A stretch of 12,868 bases of DNA from DATKKX01 sp035542775 (GTDB lineage: Bacteria; Planctomycetota; Phycisphaerae; UBA1845; UTPLA1): positions 1 to 12,868 of the forward strand of contig DATKKX010000154.1 in NCBI GenBank assembly GCA_035542775.1, given 5' to 3'. The notes below the pieces were generated by a model. The model did no database searches and was not told the DNA's origin. It was given only the letters and a program-made list of their open reading frames with translations. Positions within the stretch are counted from its first letter, which is position 1. Each line of letters begins with the position of its first letter. This document shows positions 1 to 5,665 of this stretch, one piece after another. Made by a program: the position numbers and the translations under genes.

Positions 1-522
1 GCCATGGACCGGACACCCGGACTCGCTGACGTCGAAGGCCCGCGGCACGCTTGAGTCCGGCAGTCGCAGGAAGAGTTCCTCGTCGGGGATCGCCATCCAA
101 TATGCGGCCTGTTGCACGATCCGGTTCTTGATGGCCATGGCCCCGGAATCGGTGTCACAGAGTTGCCGGGCCGCGGCGATCTGGGCATCGGTGTACAGCA
201 CGCGGCTGGCTTTCAAAGGCCACTGCGGCGTACGCGGACCGGCGTGGAATTGCCCTTGAGCCAAGGGCACATTGCCGGGGCTTCCGCCCGGTCCATGGGG
301 CACCACGCAGGCTGCCAGCGCGTCCAGCAGCTCAGTCTTTGAGTAGGGCGGGGCTGTTGGCGCCAGCCATGCGGCGGCGGGAGTTACTGTCGTCTCGCCC
401 CCTATGGTCTGATCCGCTTCAGTCGGGAGACCAGTTTCACCGCAGCCAACCAGCGTCGCTGCTGCGAGAACAACCGCCAACAGGAGTACACCACGCAGTG
501 GGACCAATGAGCAAGAGGACAC
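1..522 (-). CDS. N-terminal part of a secreted lipoprotein, possibly heparinase/alginate-lyase-like (runs off left edge)
   Basis: The first 174 codons are present and the gene continues beyond position 1. I chose the GTG at 522 because a perfect AGGAGG (531-536) lies 8 bases upstream; an in-frame ATG at 594 has no such site. The N-terminus is a lipoprotein signal: one Arg at residue 10, a hydrophobic stretch at 12-23, and the lipobox L24-V25-G26-C27. The mature protein should therefore be membrane-anchored outside the cytoplasm. After a low-complexity linker, residues about 85-174 contain a segment reading roughly ASRVLYTDAQIAAAR, then PDEELFLRLP and a GCPVHG motif at the cut edge. That order recalls, from memory, the N-terminal helical toroid of heparinase II/III or alginate-lyase-like enzymes of planctomycetes. 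The family assignment is an inference and the catalytic part lies outside the window. Confidence 0.62.
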   Translation of the reverse strand, partial: MSSCSLVPLRGVLLLAVVLAAATLVGCGETGLPTEADQTIGGETTVTPAAAWLAPTAPPYSKTELLDALAACVVPHGPGGSPGNVPLAQGQFHAGPRTPQWPLKASRVLYTDAQIAAARQLCDTDSGAMAIKNRIVQQAAYWMAIPDEELFLRLPDSSVPRAFDVSESGCPVHG

Positions 523-530
523 CGGGTGGA

Positions 531-536
531 CCTCCT
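531..536 (-). promoter_or_regulatory. Ribosome binding site that decides the GTG start at 522
   Basis: On the minus strand AGGAGG sits 8 bases before the GTG at 522. It favours this start over the in-frame ATG at 594, and the GTG places the lipoprotein signal at the N-terminus. Confidence 0.7.
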
Positions 537-661
537 GGTCGCTCGGCGAGGCACGCGACCTTGCACCGGTCCGACCGCTGTTGGTACGAGGCATCGCCTG
601 ATTAATCGAATACGGCCTGAACAGCTCGCGCGTCGGCGGGGGCGGCACCTTAACGACGCCG

Positions 662-667
662 ATTATA
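662..667 (-). promoter_or_regulatory. Possible -10 element (TATAAT) for the left-edge lipoprotein
   Basis: A perfect TATAAT lies on the minus strand between the CPBP protease and the lipoprotein. The hexamer 17 bases upstream (ATGGCC) is a poor -35, so this is only a candidate. If used, the leader to the GTG start would be about 130 bases. Confidence 0.35.
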
Positions 668-711
668 GGCGCGGGGACAGAGACGGCCATATTGCTTTCA
701 CATCACCCCAA

Positions 712-1452
712 TCACCAGAATTGCCAGTCTCCGGCTTGAACCACGTAGATGTAGAGCACCAGGTTGGTGATGCCATGTGTGATCATCATGCAGAGCAGGC
801 TCTTTTTCCAGTAGAACAGGGCATTGTAGAGCATCCAGCAGGCGATGCTGACGCCCCAGTTGGTCGGGTGCTGCAGCGTGGAGAGCAAGGATGAACCCAG
901 AAACGCGAACCATGTGAACCTTCCCCAGGGCACTTGCTCAAAACGGTCCCAACTCACGAAGGCTCGAAGGATGAAGCCCCGCCAGAAGAGCTCTTCGACG
1001 ATGGGCACAATCGTCACGGAGCGGCCGATCTTGACCACCACTTGCCCCCAGAAGGCAAGGCCGTTGCCGAAAGTCTCGTTGGGATCTTGGGTCTTTGCGC
1101 CCCATAACGGCGCGCCAAGATCGTGCCCGGCGATTCTGACGCCGTTGAGCCAGTGCTGACCGGCGACCCACAAGACTGCGGCGAGCACGCCGACCACGGC
1201 CGCGGCGCCCAGGTGCATCCGGCCCCACGGCGGATAGTGGTGGCGAAACAACCACGTTACCCAGAAGGCGACGGCGACATGGATGATGACCGCGACATGA
1301 TAGAGGCTCTGCGGGAAAACGTCGGTTAAGAGCAGGAGGAGGAGATAGGCCATGTACGGCCCCATGAGCGGCAGGCGCGGCTCGGCCCGAACCATGCTGC
1401 TGACCCACTGGGGCTCGTTGGCTGCACAGGGCTTGGGTGGCATTTCCGGCAT
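712..1452 (-). CDS. CPBP-family intramembrane metalloprotease, CAAX prenyl protease-related
   Basis: This 246-residue polytopic membrane protein belongs to the CPBP/Abi (CAAX protease and bacteriocin-processing) family. The glutamate pair and arginine are seen as E153-E154-L-F-W-R158, the second-motif histidine is H195 (LQHPTNW), and the third motif is H226-G-I-T-N230. Hydrophobic segments lie at about 31-69, 81-100, 132-152, 181-192, 200-220 and 228-238. The C-terminal GDWQFW and the spacing of the motifs recall the CAAX-protease-related group found near exosortase/PEP-CTERM systems; that subfamily call is from memory. These enzymes are thought to be glutamate/zinc-type intramembrane proteases; the substrate is unknown. 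The ATG at 1452 has no clear ribosome binding site, and the ATGs at 1443 and 1395 are alternatives. It lies 85 bases downstream of the TPR-like lipoprotein on the same strand. Confidence 0.85.
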   Translation of the reverse strand: MPEMPPKPCAANEPQWVSSMVRAEPRLPLMGPYMAYLLLLLLTDVFPQSLYHVAVIIHVAVAFWVTWLFRHHYPPWGRMHLGAAAVVGVLAAVLWVAGQHWLNGVRIAGHDLGAPLWGAKTQDPNETFGNGLAFWGQVVVKIGRSVTIVPIVEELFWRGFILRAFVSWDRFEQVPWGRFTWFAFLGSSLLSTLQHPTNWGVSIACWMLYNALFYWKKSLLCMMITHGITNLVLYIYVVQAGDWQFW

Positions 1453-1463
1453 TCTATAGTGCA

Positions 1464-1513
1464 GCCTGCGACGGCGACCAGTGAGGGGGCGCTGAGTGGC
1501 TGTCGTCGCAGGC
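1464..1513 (-). terminator. Stem-loop between the TPR-like lipoprotein and the CPBP protease
   Basis: GCCTGCGACG (1464-1473) is perfectly complementary to CGTCGCAGGC (1504-1513), giving a 10-bp stem around a 30-base loop. It starts 25 bases after the lipoprotein stop. No T run follows on the minus strand, so it could be a weak terminator, an RNA-stability element or an attenuator for the downstream protease gene. Confidence 0.45.
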
Positions 1514-1537
1514 CTTTGGTCTGCTGAGCGGCGCGGA

Positions 1538-2575
1538 CTATTCCGGCCCCGGCTCGCCGATGGGCTCCGCCACGGGCGGCGGTCTGGTCGCCGGTGTGTT
1601 GCCGCTTGGCGCCGTCTTTGCAGCGGGAGCAGGGCTCCTGGCCGGCGCCTTTGCGGCGGGCGGTTCGCTCCTCGACGGCGGCGGCGGCGAGGAGGACACC
1701 GGCTCCACCGGCACCGGCCGCAACGGCTCCTTCGGGGTGAGGTGGCTGCGGGTCTCGTCGGTCAACTGCTCAATCCGCGTCGCCGAAAAGCGGCAATTCG
1801 ACTCATTGTGGTTCTCATCAATATCTATGACCTGGTGGTAGAGCTCCAGGGCCTTGGTCCGGTCGTGGCGGCGAAAATCATACACCACCGCGCACTGGAA
1901 CCGGGCGGCGTGCGGCGTCTGGGGATCGAGGGCCACGGCCCACTGGTAATAGCGAACCGAAAGTTCGTCGTCGGGGTCATCTTCGCGGAGGTATTCCTTA
2001 TAGATCTCCCCGCAGTAGAACGCGCAGTCGTCCACTTTGTCGGACTTGGGATAGTCTCGGAGCACCTTCTTGAACAGGTCCAGGGCCTTTCGGGCCTTTT
2101 CCTTGTTGGCCTTCAGGTGGCCGGCGAAAGGGACGCCGCGGACCTGGTTCAACAGGTCCAGTCCCTGGCCGTAAATCGCATCGGCCTCGGGGATGGAGGC
2201 CTCCGGCGCGACTTCGACGCGCTGCTCGGTCGCGCCCGGTGTGAGGTATGGAAAGACCTCCACCGCCTCGGTGGCCTCGCGCTGCCTGCGGGCCCAGTCG
2301 GCCTTGGCGTCGTCGCCGGCTAACAGGTATGACCGTTCGAGGGTGATCAACTCGTGGACGTACTTCTGCCGCGTGGCCAGCATCTCCTCCACCAGATCGG
2401 GGAAATTAGCCAGCCGAGTACCCTCCGGCGTCGCATCTCGATCACCAGGTGGCGGATTGAGATCAACGACGCGGGAGTCGTGCTTGTGGTTGATGCCTTC
2501 GCAGCCCGCAATCGCGGCGATGCAGACGACCAAGACCATGGTGGCCAACAGCGGGCAAAATCGATCGGTACGCAT
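1538..2575 (-). CDS. TPR/BamD-like lipoprotein with proline-rich C-terminal tail
   Basis: The protein is 345 residues from the ATG at 2575, which is preceded by AGGGA about 8 bases upstream. The same frame stays open to 2746, but only this start puts the lipoprotein signal at the N-terminus: R2, R5, a hydrophobic 8-23 and the lipobox I22-A23-G24-C25. Residues about 125-270 are helical and look like tetratricopeptide repeats, with phrases such as ALDLFKKVLRDYPKSDKVDD and KALELYHQVIDIDENHNES. This resembles the BamD/YfiO type of outer-membrane assembly lipoprotein, but the full arrangement is not typical. The last about 65 residues are rich in Pro, Ala and Ser and probably disordered. The likely role is protein-protein scaffolding at the cell envelope; no specific function can be assigned. 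It is followed by a stem-loop and the CPBP protease gene. Confidence 0.75.
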   Translation of the reverse strand: MRTDRFCPLLATMVLVVCIAAIAGCEGINHKHDSRVVDLNPPPGDRDATPEGTRLANFPDLVEEMLATRQKYVHELITLERSYLLAGDDAKADWARRQREATEAVEVFPYLTPGATEQRVEVAPEASIPEADAIYGQGLDLLNQVRGVPFAGHLKANKEKARKALDLFKKVLRDYPKSDKVDDCAFYCGEIYKEYLREDDPDDELSVRYYQWAVALDPQTPHAARFQCAVVYDFRRHDRTKALELYHQVIDIDENHNESNCRFSATRIEQLTDETRSHLTPKEPLRPVPVEPVSSSPPPPSRSEPPAAKAPARSPAPAAKTAPSGNTPATRPPPVAEPIGEPGPE

Positions 2576-2717
2576 TGGATTAGTCCCTGATTCACGCGGC
2601 GATGACGTGCAGGCAGGAATCCGGCCGACGGTCGCGGCGGACGCAGATGCTTCTCCTGTCGCGCCGGATGCGCCCAGCGCCCCACGCGGGTTTCTTGCCA
2701 CACGCCTACAGGCCGGT

Positions 2718-2746
2718 ATTGCAATGCTTTGCGGGTCTGGGGTCAA
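2718..2746 (-). promoter_or_regulatory. Candidate sigma70-like promoter for the TPR-like lipoprotein
   Basis: On the minus strand TTGACC (2741-2746), a 17-base spacer and TGCAAT (2718-2723) are found. This would give a leader of about 135 bases before the ATG at 2575. The -10 matches four of six consensus bases. Confidence 0.4.
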
Positions 2747-2760
2747 GTCCGAGCTGGGCC

Positions 2761-2779
2761 GCGCCTTTCGGGGCGGCGC
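2761..2779 (-). terminator. Short hairpin just after ispD
   Basis: GCGCC (2761-2765) and GGCGC (2775-2779) can pair around a 9-base loop immediately downstream of the ispD stop. There is no T tract, so termination activity is doubtful. Confidence 0.25.
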
Positions 2780-2782
2780 TAC

Positions 2783-3535
2783 CTACCACTGGGCCTCTTC
2801 AAAGGCACCTTTTCGCGCAACGGCTTTTTGCGGCAGGACCTTAAGGGCGGCGCCGGCCAGGCTCAAGTCCGCCCGCGTCGTGATCTTGATGTTCCGCGGG
2901 TCGCCCTCCACCGTCGCCACCGCATGGCCTGCGGCAGTGACGATTTGGGCATCGTCCGTGATCGGTCCGCCGCCAACAAGCTCCGCCCCTTTTTCCTTCA
3001 GCAGGGCGTAGGCCTGAGTAATGATCTCTTTGCGAAAGACCTGCGGTGTCTGAGCCATGTACAGCCCGTCGCGCGAGACTGTCTCGCAGATGAGACCCTC
3101 CTTGGTGATGCGCTTGAGCGTGGAGGTGACAGGAATCACCGGGACCGCAGCTCCCGTCTTGCCGGCGACCTCGAAAACGCCGTCGATCCACTCAGCGGCA
3201 ACGCACACCCGGGCGGCGTCGTGCACGGCGACGAATTCCGCCTGCTCGCTCACCGCCGCAAGCCCATAGGCCACGGACTGATATCGCTCCGTGCCACCTT
3301 CGACCAGTTTCACGCCCATGAAGCCGAGGTTGGCGCCGAACTTCGATTTCATCTGGTCCATGTCCGCGGCGGCGACCACCAGCAACGTCTGGCAGACATC
3401 CTCGCGGTTGACGAAAAGTTGCAGAGCTCGAAGAAAGAGGGGCTGTCCGTCGAGCTTGGCGAAGATCTTGTTTTCCTTGCCGCCGAACCGCTCGCTGCTG
3501 CCGGCCGCCACGACGATCACACTTGTTTTGGCCAT
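2783..3535 (-). CDS. ispD: 2-C-methyl-D-erythritol 4-phosphate cytidylyltransferase
   Basis: IspD transfers CMP from CTP to methylerythritol 4-phosphate in the cytoplasmic MEP route to isoprenoids. From the ATG at 3535 the protein has 250 residues, slightly longer than the 236 of E. coli. The start is supported by AGGAG 8 bases upstream; an ATG at 3571 lacks one and would add a non-homologous leader. Family landmarks are visible: AAGSSERFGG at 10-19, with R16 and K23 in the places of the catalytic R20 and K27 of E. coli IspD; HDAAR at 105-109; QTPQVFR at 162-168; ITDDA at 192-196; and GDPRNIKITT at 211-220, with K217 in the place of E. coli K213. No IspF gene is adjacent. A related pyrophosphorylase (for example a ribitol-phosphate cytidylyltransferase) is the main alternative, but the motif set fits IspD well. 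Confidence 0.9.
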   Translation of the reverse strand: MAKTSVIVVAAGSSERFGGKENKIFAKLDGQPLFLRALQLFVNREDVCQTLLVVAAADMDQMKSKFGANLGFMGVKLVEGGTERYQSVAYGLAAVSEQAEFVAVHDAARVCVAAEWIDGVFEVAGKTGAAVPVIPVTSTLKRITKEGLICETVSRDGLYMAQTPQVFRKEIITQAYALLKEKGAELVGGGPITDDAQIVTAAGHAVATVEGDPRNIKITTRADLSLAGAALKVLPQKAVARKGAFEEAQW

Positions 3536-3553
3536 CGGTTCGTCTCCTGGTGT

Positions 3554-3579
3554 ATGGAATCGAGGATTCAAGATTCCAT
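3554..3579. promoter_or_regulatory. Inverted repeat in the ispD leader
   Basis: ATGGAATC (3554-3561) and GATTCCAT (3572-3579) are perfect 8-bp arms around 10 bases, with a further internal GATTC copy in the loop. The element lies between the predicted ispD promoter and the ribosome binding site. It could be an operator or an RNA hairpin in the 5' leader. Confidence 0.45.
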
Positions 3580-3610
3580 GTGCAGATGGATCGCGCCTGT
3601 TATCAGACGC

Positions 3611-3639
3611 ATTCTACTCCACTAACCGATCGTTCTCAA
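3611..3639 (-). promoter_or_regulatory. Predicted sigma70-type promoter of ispD
   Basis: On the minus strand TTGAGA (3634-3639), a 17-base spacer and TAGAAT (3611-3616) form a close match to consensus. Transcription would begin near 3604, giving a leader of about 70 bases that contains the 3554-3579 inverted repeat. Confidence 0.6.
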
Positions 3640-3991
3640 TTCTCCATTGCCGCCGCAAGGTGGGCATCGTTGTAGGGCATTTGCTTGTGACGCGCCATCG
3701 TCGCCCGTTGTCGGCGCTCCGGCATGCTAGAGACATCGTTCACCTGCTCGTCTGTGAGCCACCTGAGAAGACTATGTGGGTGTGCTCCTTCTCGCTTTCC
3801 GCGGGCCAGAGCCGTTCGTTGATCCGGGTGGCGGCTGCGTGCTCAGCCTCCACGGCGGGGGCGACGATGGCCGGCGCCGGGGCGCGGCCTGGCTTGGGCT
3901 CGGCAATGGCGTCGAACAAAGTCCAACCGATCACGCCCTCCTCATGTTTCAGCTTTCTGAGTGCGCTACCGCTCTTCTCGACGTCCCGCTG
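3636..3991 (-). pseudogene. Possible decayed coding remnant with a frameshift
   Basis: No intact gene is present here, but the minus strand reads protein-like in two successive frames. One frame is open from 3991 to a TGA at 3740-3742 (83 codons). It contains ALRKLKHEEGVIGWTLFDA and VEAEHAAATRINERLWPAE and has no convincing start of its own; a TAA at 3992-3994 precedes it. A one-base shift near 3765 would join it to a second stretch reading LLRWLTDEQVNDV and MARHKQMPYNDAHLAAAMEN, which ends at TGA 3636-3638 inside the ispD -35 element. Upstream of 3994 the first frame again looks protein-like between stops (about 3995-4180, for example HIKRPWVFMSLPE and ELAVSHGCRAIARCLRSMG). I do not recognise the family. 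It could be a degraded gene, sequencing errors in a real gene, or chance in GC-rich DNA. Confidence 0.33.
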
Positions 3992-4156
3992 TTAGAAGCG
4001 CGGAGTGAGAGCTTTCAAACCCATCGACCGGAGGCAGCGGGCTATGGCCCGGCAGCCGTGAGACACAGCGAGTTCGTCGGCGGCTCACCCCGTTGCGCCA
4101 GACTCGGTTTCCGGGAGACTCATGAAGACCCAGGGCCTCTTTATGTGATTGAAAAG

Positions 4157-4202
4157 GCCTCTCCGCCAGCCGGCGCATCATGCCGACGAACCCGGAGGCT
4201 TT
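4157..4202. terminator. Imperfect hairpin flanked by A and T runs, possible bidirectional terminator
   Basis: GCCT and CCG on the left (4157-4165, with two unpaired bases) pair with CGGAGGC (4193-4199). AAAA precedes the left arm and TTT follows the right arm, so either strand would have a short T run after the stem (CTTTTC on the minus strand, CTTTAATT on the plus strand). The inner part can also pair in places. No gene clearly ends here, so the role is uncertain. Confidence 0.33.
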
Positions 4203-4225
4203 AATTATCGATCACTGGAGGAGAA

Positions 4226-4345
4226 ATGATCCAGAATCGTCAACCCTTTATCAATGCTTCTGTTACAGATGACGCAGGCAAAAAAGACCCCGCGGCAAAA
4301 ATGGGGTGTTTACCCGATTGTTTCTTGATGGCGTTTTCGCACTAA
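4226..4345 (+). CDS. Small ORF of 39 codons, doubtful
   Basis: The ATG at 4226 follows GGAGGAG (4217-4223), a strong ribosome binding sequence but slightly too close. The ORF reads MIQNRQPFINASV at its start and contains two cysteines (residues 28 and 32). It has no signal peptide, membrane segment or motif that I know. It lies in the AT-richer patch, and a potential ACCCC/GGGGT hairpin falls within it. I list it because of the ribosome binding sequence; it may well be chance. Confidence 0.27.
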   Translation: MIQNRQPFINASVTDDAGKKDPAAKMGCLPDCFLMAFSH

Positions 4346-4591
4346 TGGAAACGGAGCCGCTGAGCGGGTGATCTGGGCGTCCTATGGGCGTACTCTACCC
4401 ATCCCCCCACTTCACCTTCGACCCGTCAGGGTGCCCAGACCCACTCACGGCGGCTTCTCACCCCCCCCGCTAATGCCTCGTTCCTGTCTCAGGTGAGCGT
4501 TGCCCACGAGTTCCGTGGGTCGAGACGCATGGTGCCGGGCGGACCGGGATGAGATCGCGGGCCGACCGGTCGCCGCTCGTTTCCGGAAACG

Positions 4592-4620
4592 TTGAATTCG
4601 TCCGGTTGCGTGACTAGATT
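4592..4620 (+). promoter_or_regulatory. Predicted sigma70-type promoter of superoxide dismutase
   Basis: TTGAAT (4592-4597), a 17-base spacer and TAGATT (4615-4620) lie about 105 bases before the start codon. Transcription would begin near 4627. Confidence 0.5.
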
Positions 4621-4724
4621 CCCCGGACCTCGGTCGGAAAAACTCGAAGGACGGTCGCGCCCGCTGTGGCGAAGGCGGGGCGCCGGGACAGCACGACCGA
4701 CATCGATTCATAAGGAGCACGATC

Positions 4725-5339
4725 ATGGCTTTTGAACTTCCGGCTCTGCCGTACGCGTATGACGCCCTGGAGCCCCACATCGACGCCAGGACGATGGAAT
4801 TTCATCACGACAAGCACCACCAAACCTACACGAACAACTTCAACAAGGCCCTCGAGGGCCAGACCGCGCTCGCCAAGATGACCGCGACCGACATCATCAA
4901 GAAAGTCACCACCCTGCCCGACTCAATTCGCCAGGCGGTCATCAACAACGGCGGCGGTTACGTGAATCACACCCTCTTTTGGGAGATCATGGGGCCGAAC
5001 TGCGGCGGCATGCCGCGCGGGACGATCGGTGACATGATCAACACCGCGTTCGGCACGTTCGACGCCTTCAAGGAGAAATTCACCACTGCCGCAACAACGC
5101 GATTCGGCAGCGGCTGGGCCTGGCTGGCGCTGAACAGGAACGGCAAGCTCGAGGTAATGAGCACGGGCAACCAGGACTCCCCGCTATCCCAGGGGTACAC
5201 CCCCATCCTCACGCTGGACGTCTGGGAGCACGCTTATTACCTGAAGTACCAGAACCGTCGGCCGGACTACATCGCGGCGTGGTGGAACACGATCAACTGG
5301 CGGCGCGTGGATGAATTGCTCAAGGCGGCAAAGAGCTGA
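4725..5339 (+). CDS. sodA: Superoxide dismutase, Mn-type of the Fe/Mn family
   Basis: The enzyme converts superoxide to oxygen and hydrogen peroxide, and the absence of a signal peptide places it in the cytoplasm. The protein has 204 residues, normal for the family. The four metal ligands are H27, H82, D165 and H169, the last two in DVWEHAYYLKYQN (165-177). Gly-rich NGGGYVNHTLFW (75-86) and N149-Q150-D151 in STGNQDSPL are the Mn-type arrangement; an iron enzyme would usually have its active-site Gln near residue 77 instead. Metal choice from sequence is not certain, and cambialistic forms exist. The ATG is preceded by AAGGAG 7 bases upstream. It appears to be a single-gene unit with its own promoter (4592-4620) and terminator (5437-5483). 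Confidence 0.97.
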   Translation: MAFELPALPYAYDALEPHIDARTMEFHHDKHHQTYTNNFNKALEGQTALAKMTATDIIKKVTTLPDSIRQAVINNGGGYVNHTLFWEIMGPNCGGMPRGTIGDMINTAFGTFDAFKEKFTTAATTRFGSGWAWLALNRNGKLEVMSTGNQDSPLSQGYTPILTLDVWEHAYYLKYQNRRPDYIAAWWNTINWRRVDELLKAAKS

Positions 5340-5436
5340 CGCGACGCCGTAAAGGCAGATGCGCTGCGCGGCAGGCCCGGAACCAGGCACAGATGTCCGG
5401 ATCCGCCGGATGCCACGGTGCGAAGGGATGGGTAAT

Positions 5437-5483
5437 GAGCCGGGACGGCCGAACGATGGCGGCCGCCCGGCTCCCACTTTTTT
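5437..5483 (+). terminator. Rho-independent terminator after superoxide dismutase
   Basis: GAGCCGG (5437-5443) pairs with CCGGCTC (5467-5473). G5444-C5466 extends the stem with A5445 bulged, and CGGCCG (5446-5451) pairs with CGGCCG (5460-5465) around an 8-base loop. A run of six T (5478-5483) follows on the plus strand. It lies about 100 bases after the stop codon. Confidence 0.8.
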
Positions 5484-5573
5484 CCGCACGGTCCTGGGAT
5501 CCGGTGCGGCTTGCCGGACGCAACTGGACTGTCGCCACGATCGATTCCCCGCCCGCTCCAGGTTCCCAGTGGT

Positions 5574-5632
5574 CGATCCGCGTGGTCCATCGTGCATCGG
5601 AGGTACCTAAGCGGCACCTCGGACCACGATCG
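5574..5632. repeat. Long imperfect inverted repeat between convergent genes
   Basis: Nested arms pair as follows: CGAT (5574-5577) with ATCG (5629-5632), CGTGGTCC (5581-5588) with GGACCACG (5621-5628), and GAGGTACC (5600-5607) with GGCACCTC (5613-5620, one mismatch). There is an 11-base bulge on the left side. It sits between the superoxide dismutase terminator and the 3' end of the beta-helix gene. It may end transcription of the latter, though no T run follows on the minus strand. Confidence 0.5.
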
Positions 5633-5665
5633 GCGTCGGGCCAGACGGGCTTTCGATTGGATGGG

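Larger units (their letters stand above)
3995..4590. other. Long gene-poor stretch upstream of superoxide dismutase
   Basis: No convincing intact gene. The left part (to about 4180) is continuous with the possible coding remnant. A hairpin sits at 4157-4199. From 4201 to 4320 the base composition falls to roughly 44 percent GC by my count, against an impression of 60-65 percent around it, and a 39-codon ORF lies there. From 4346 to 4590 I see nothing that I can name. Confidence 0.6.

Noticed and set aside
1496..2323. Plus-strand ORF of 275 codons
   Set aside because: It is antisense to the TPR-like lipoprotein, is low-complexity in its first half and has no ribosome site; the minus strand has a lipobox and repeat-like helices.
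2576..2746. N-terminal extension of the TPR-like lipoprotein to 2746
   Set aside because: The 57 extra residues would bury the lipoprotein signal, and the TTG at 2746 coincides with the proposed -35 element.
2193..3625. Plus-strand ORFs of 272 and 298 codons
   Set aside because: They lie opposite the TPR-like lipoprotein and ispD; the ispD motifs on the minus strand leave no doubt.
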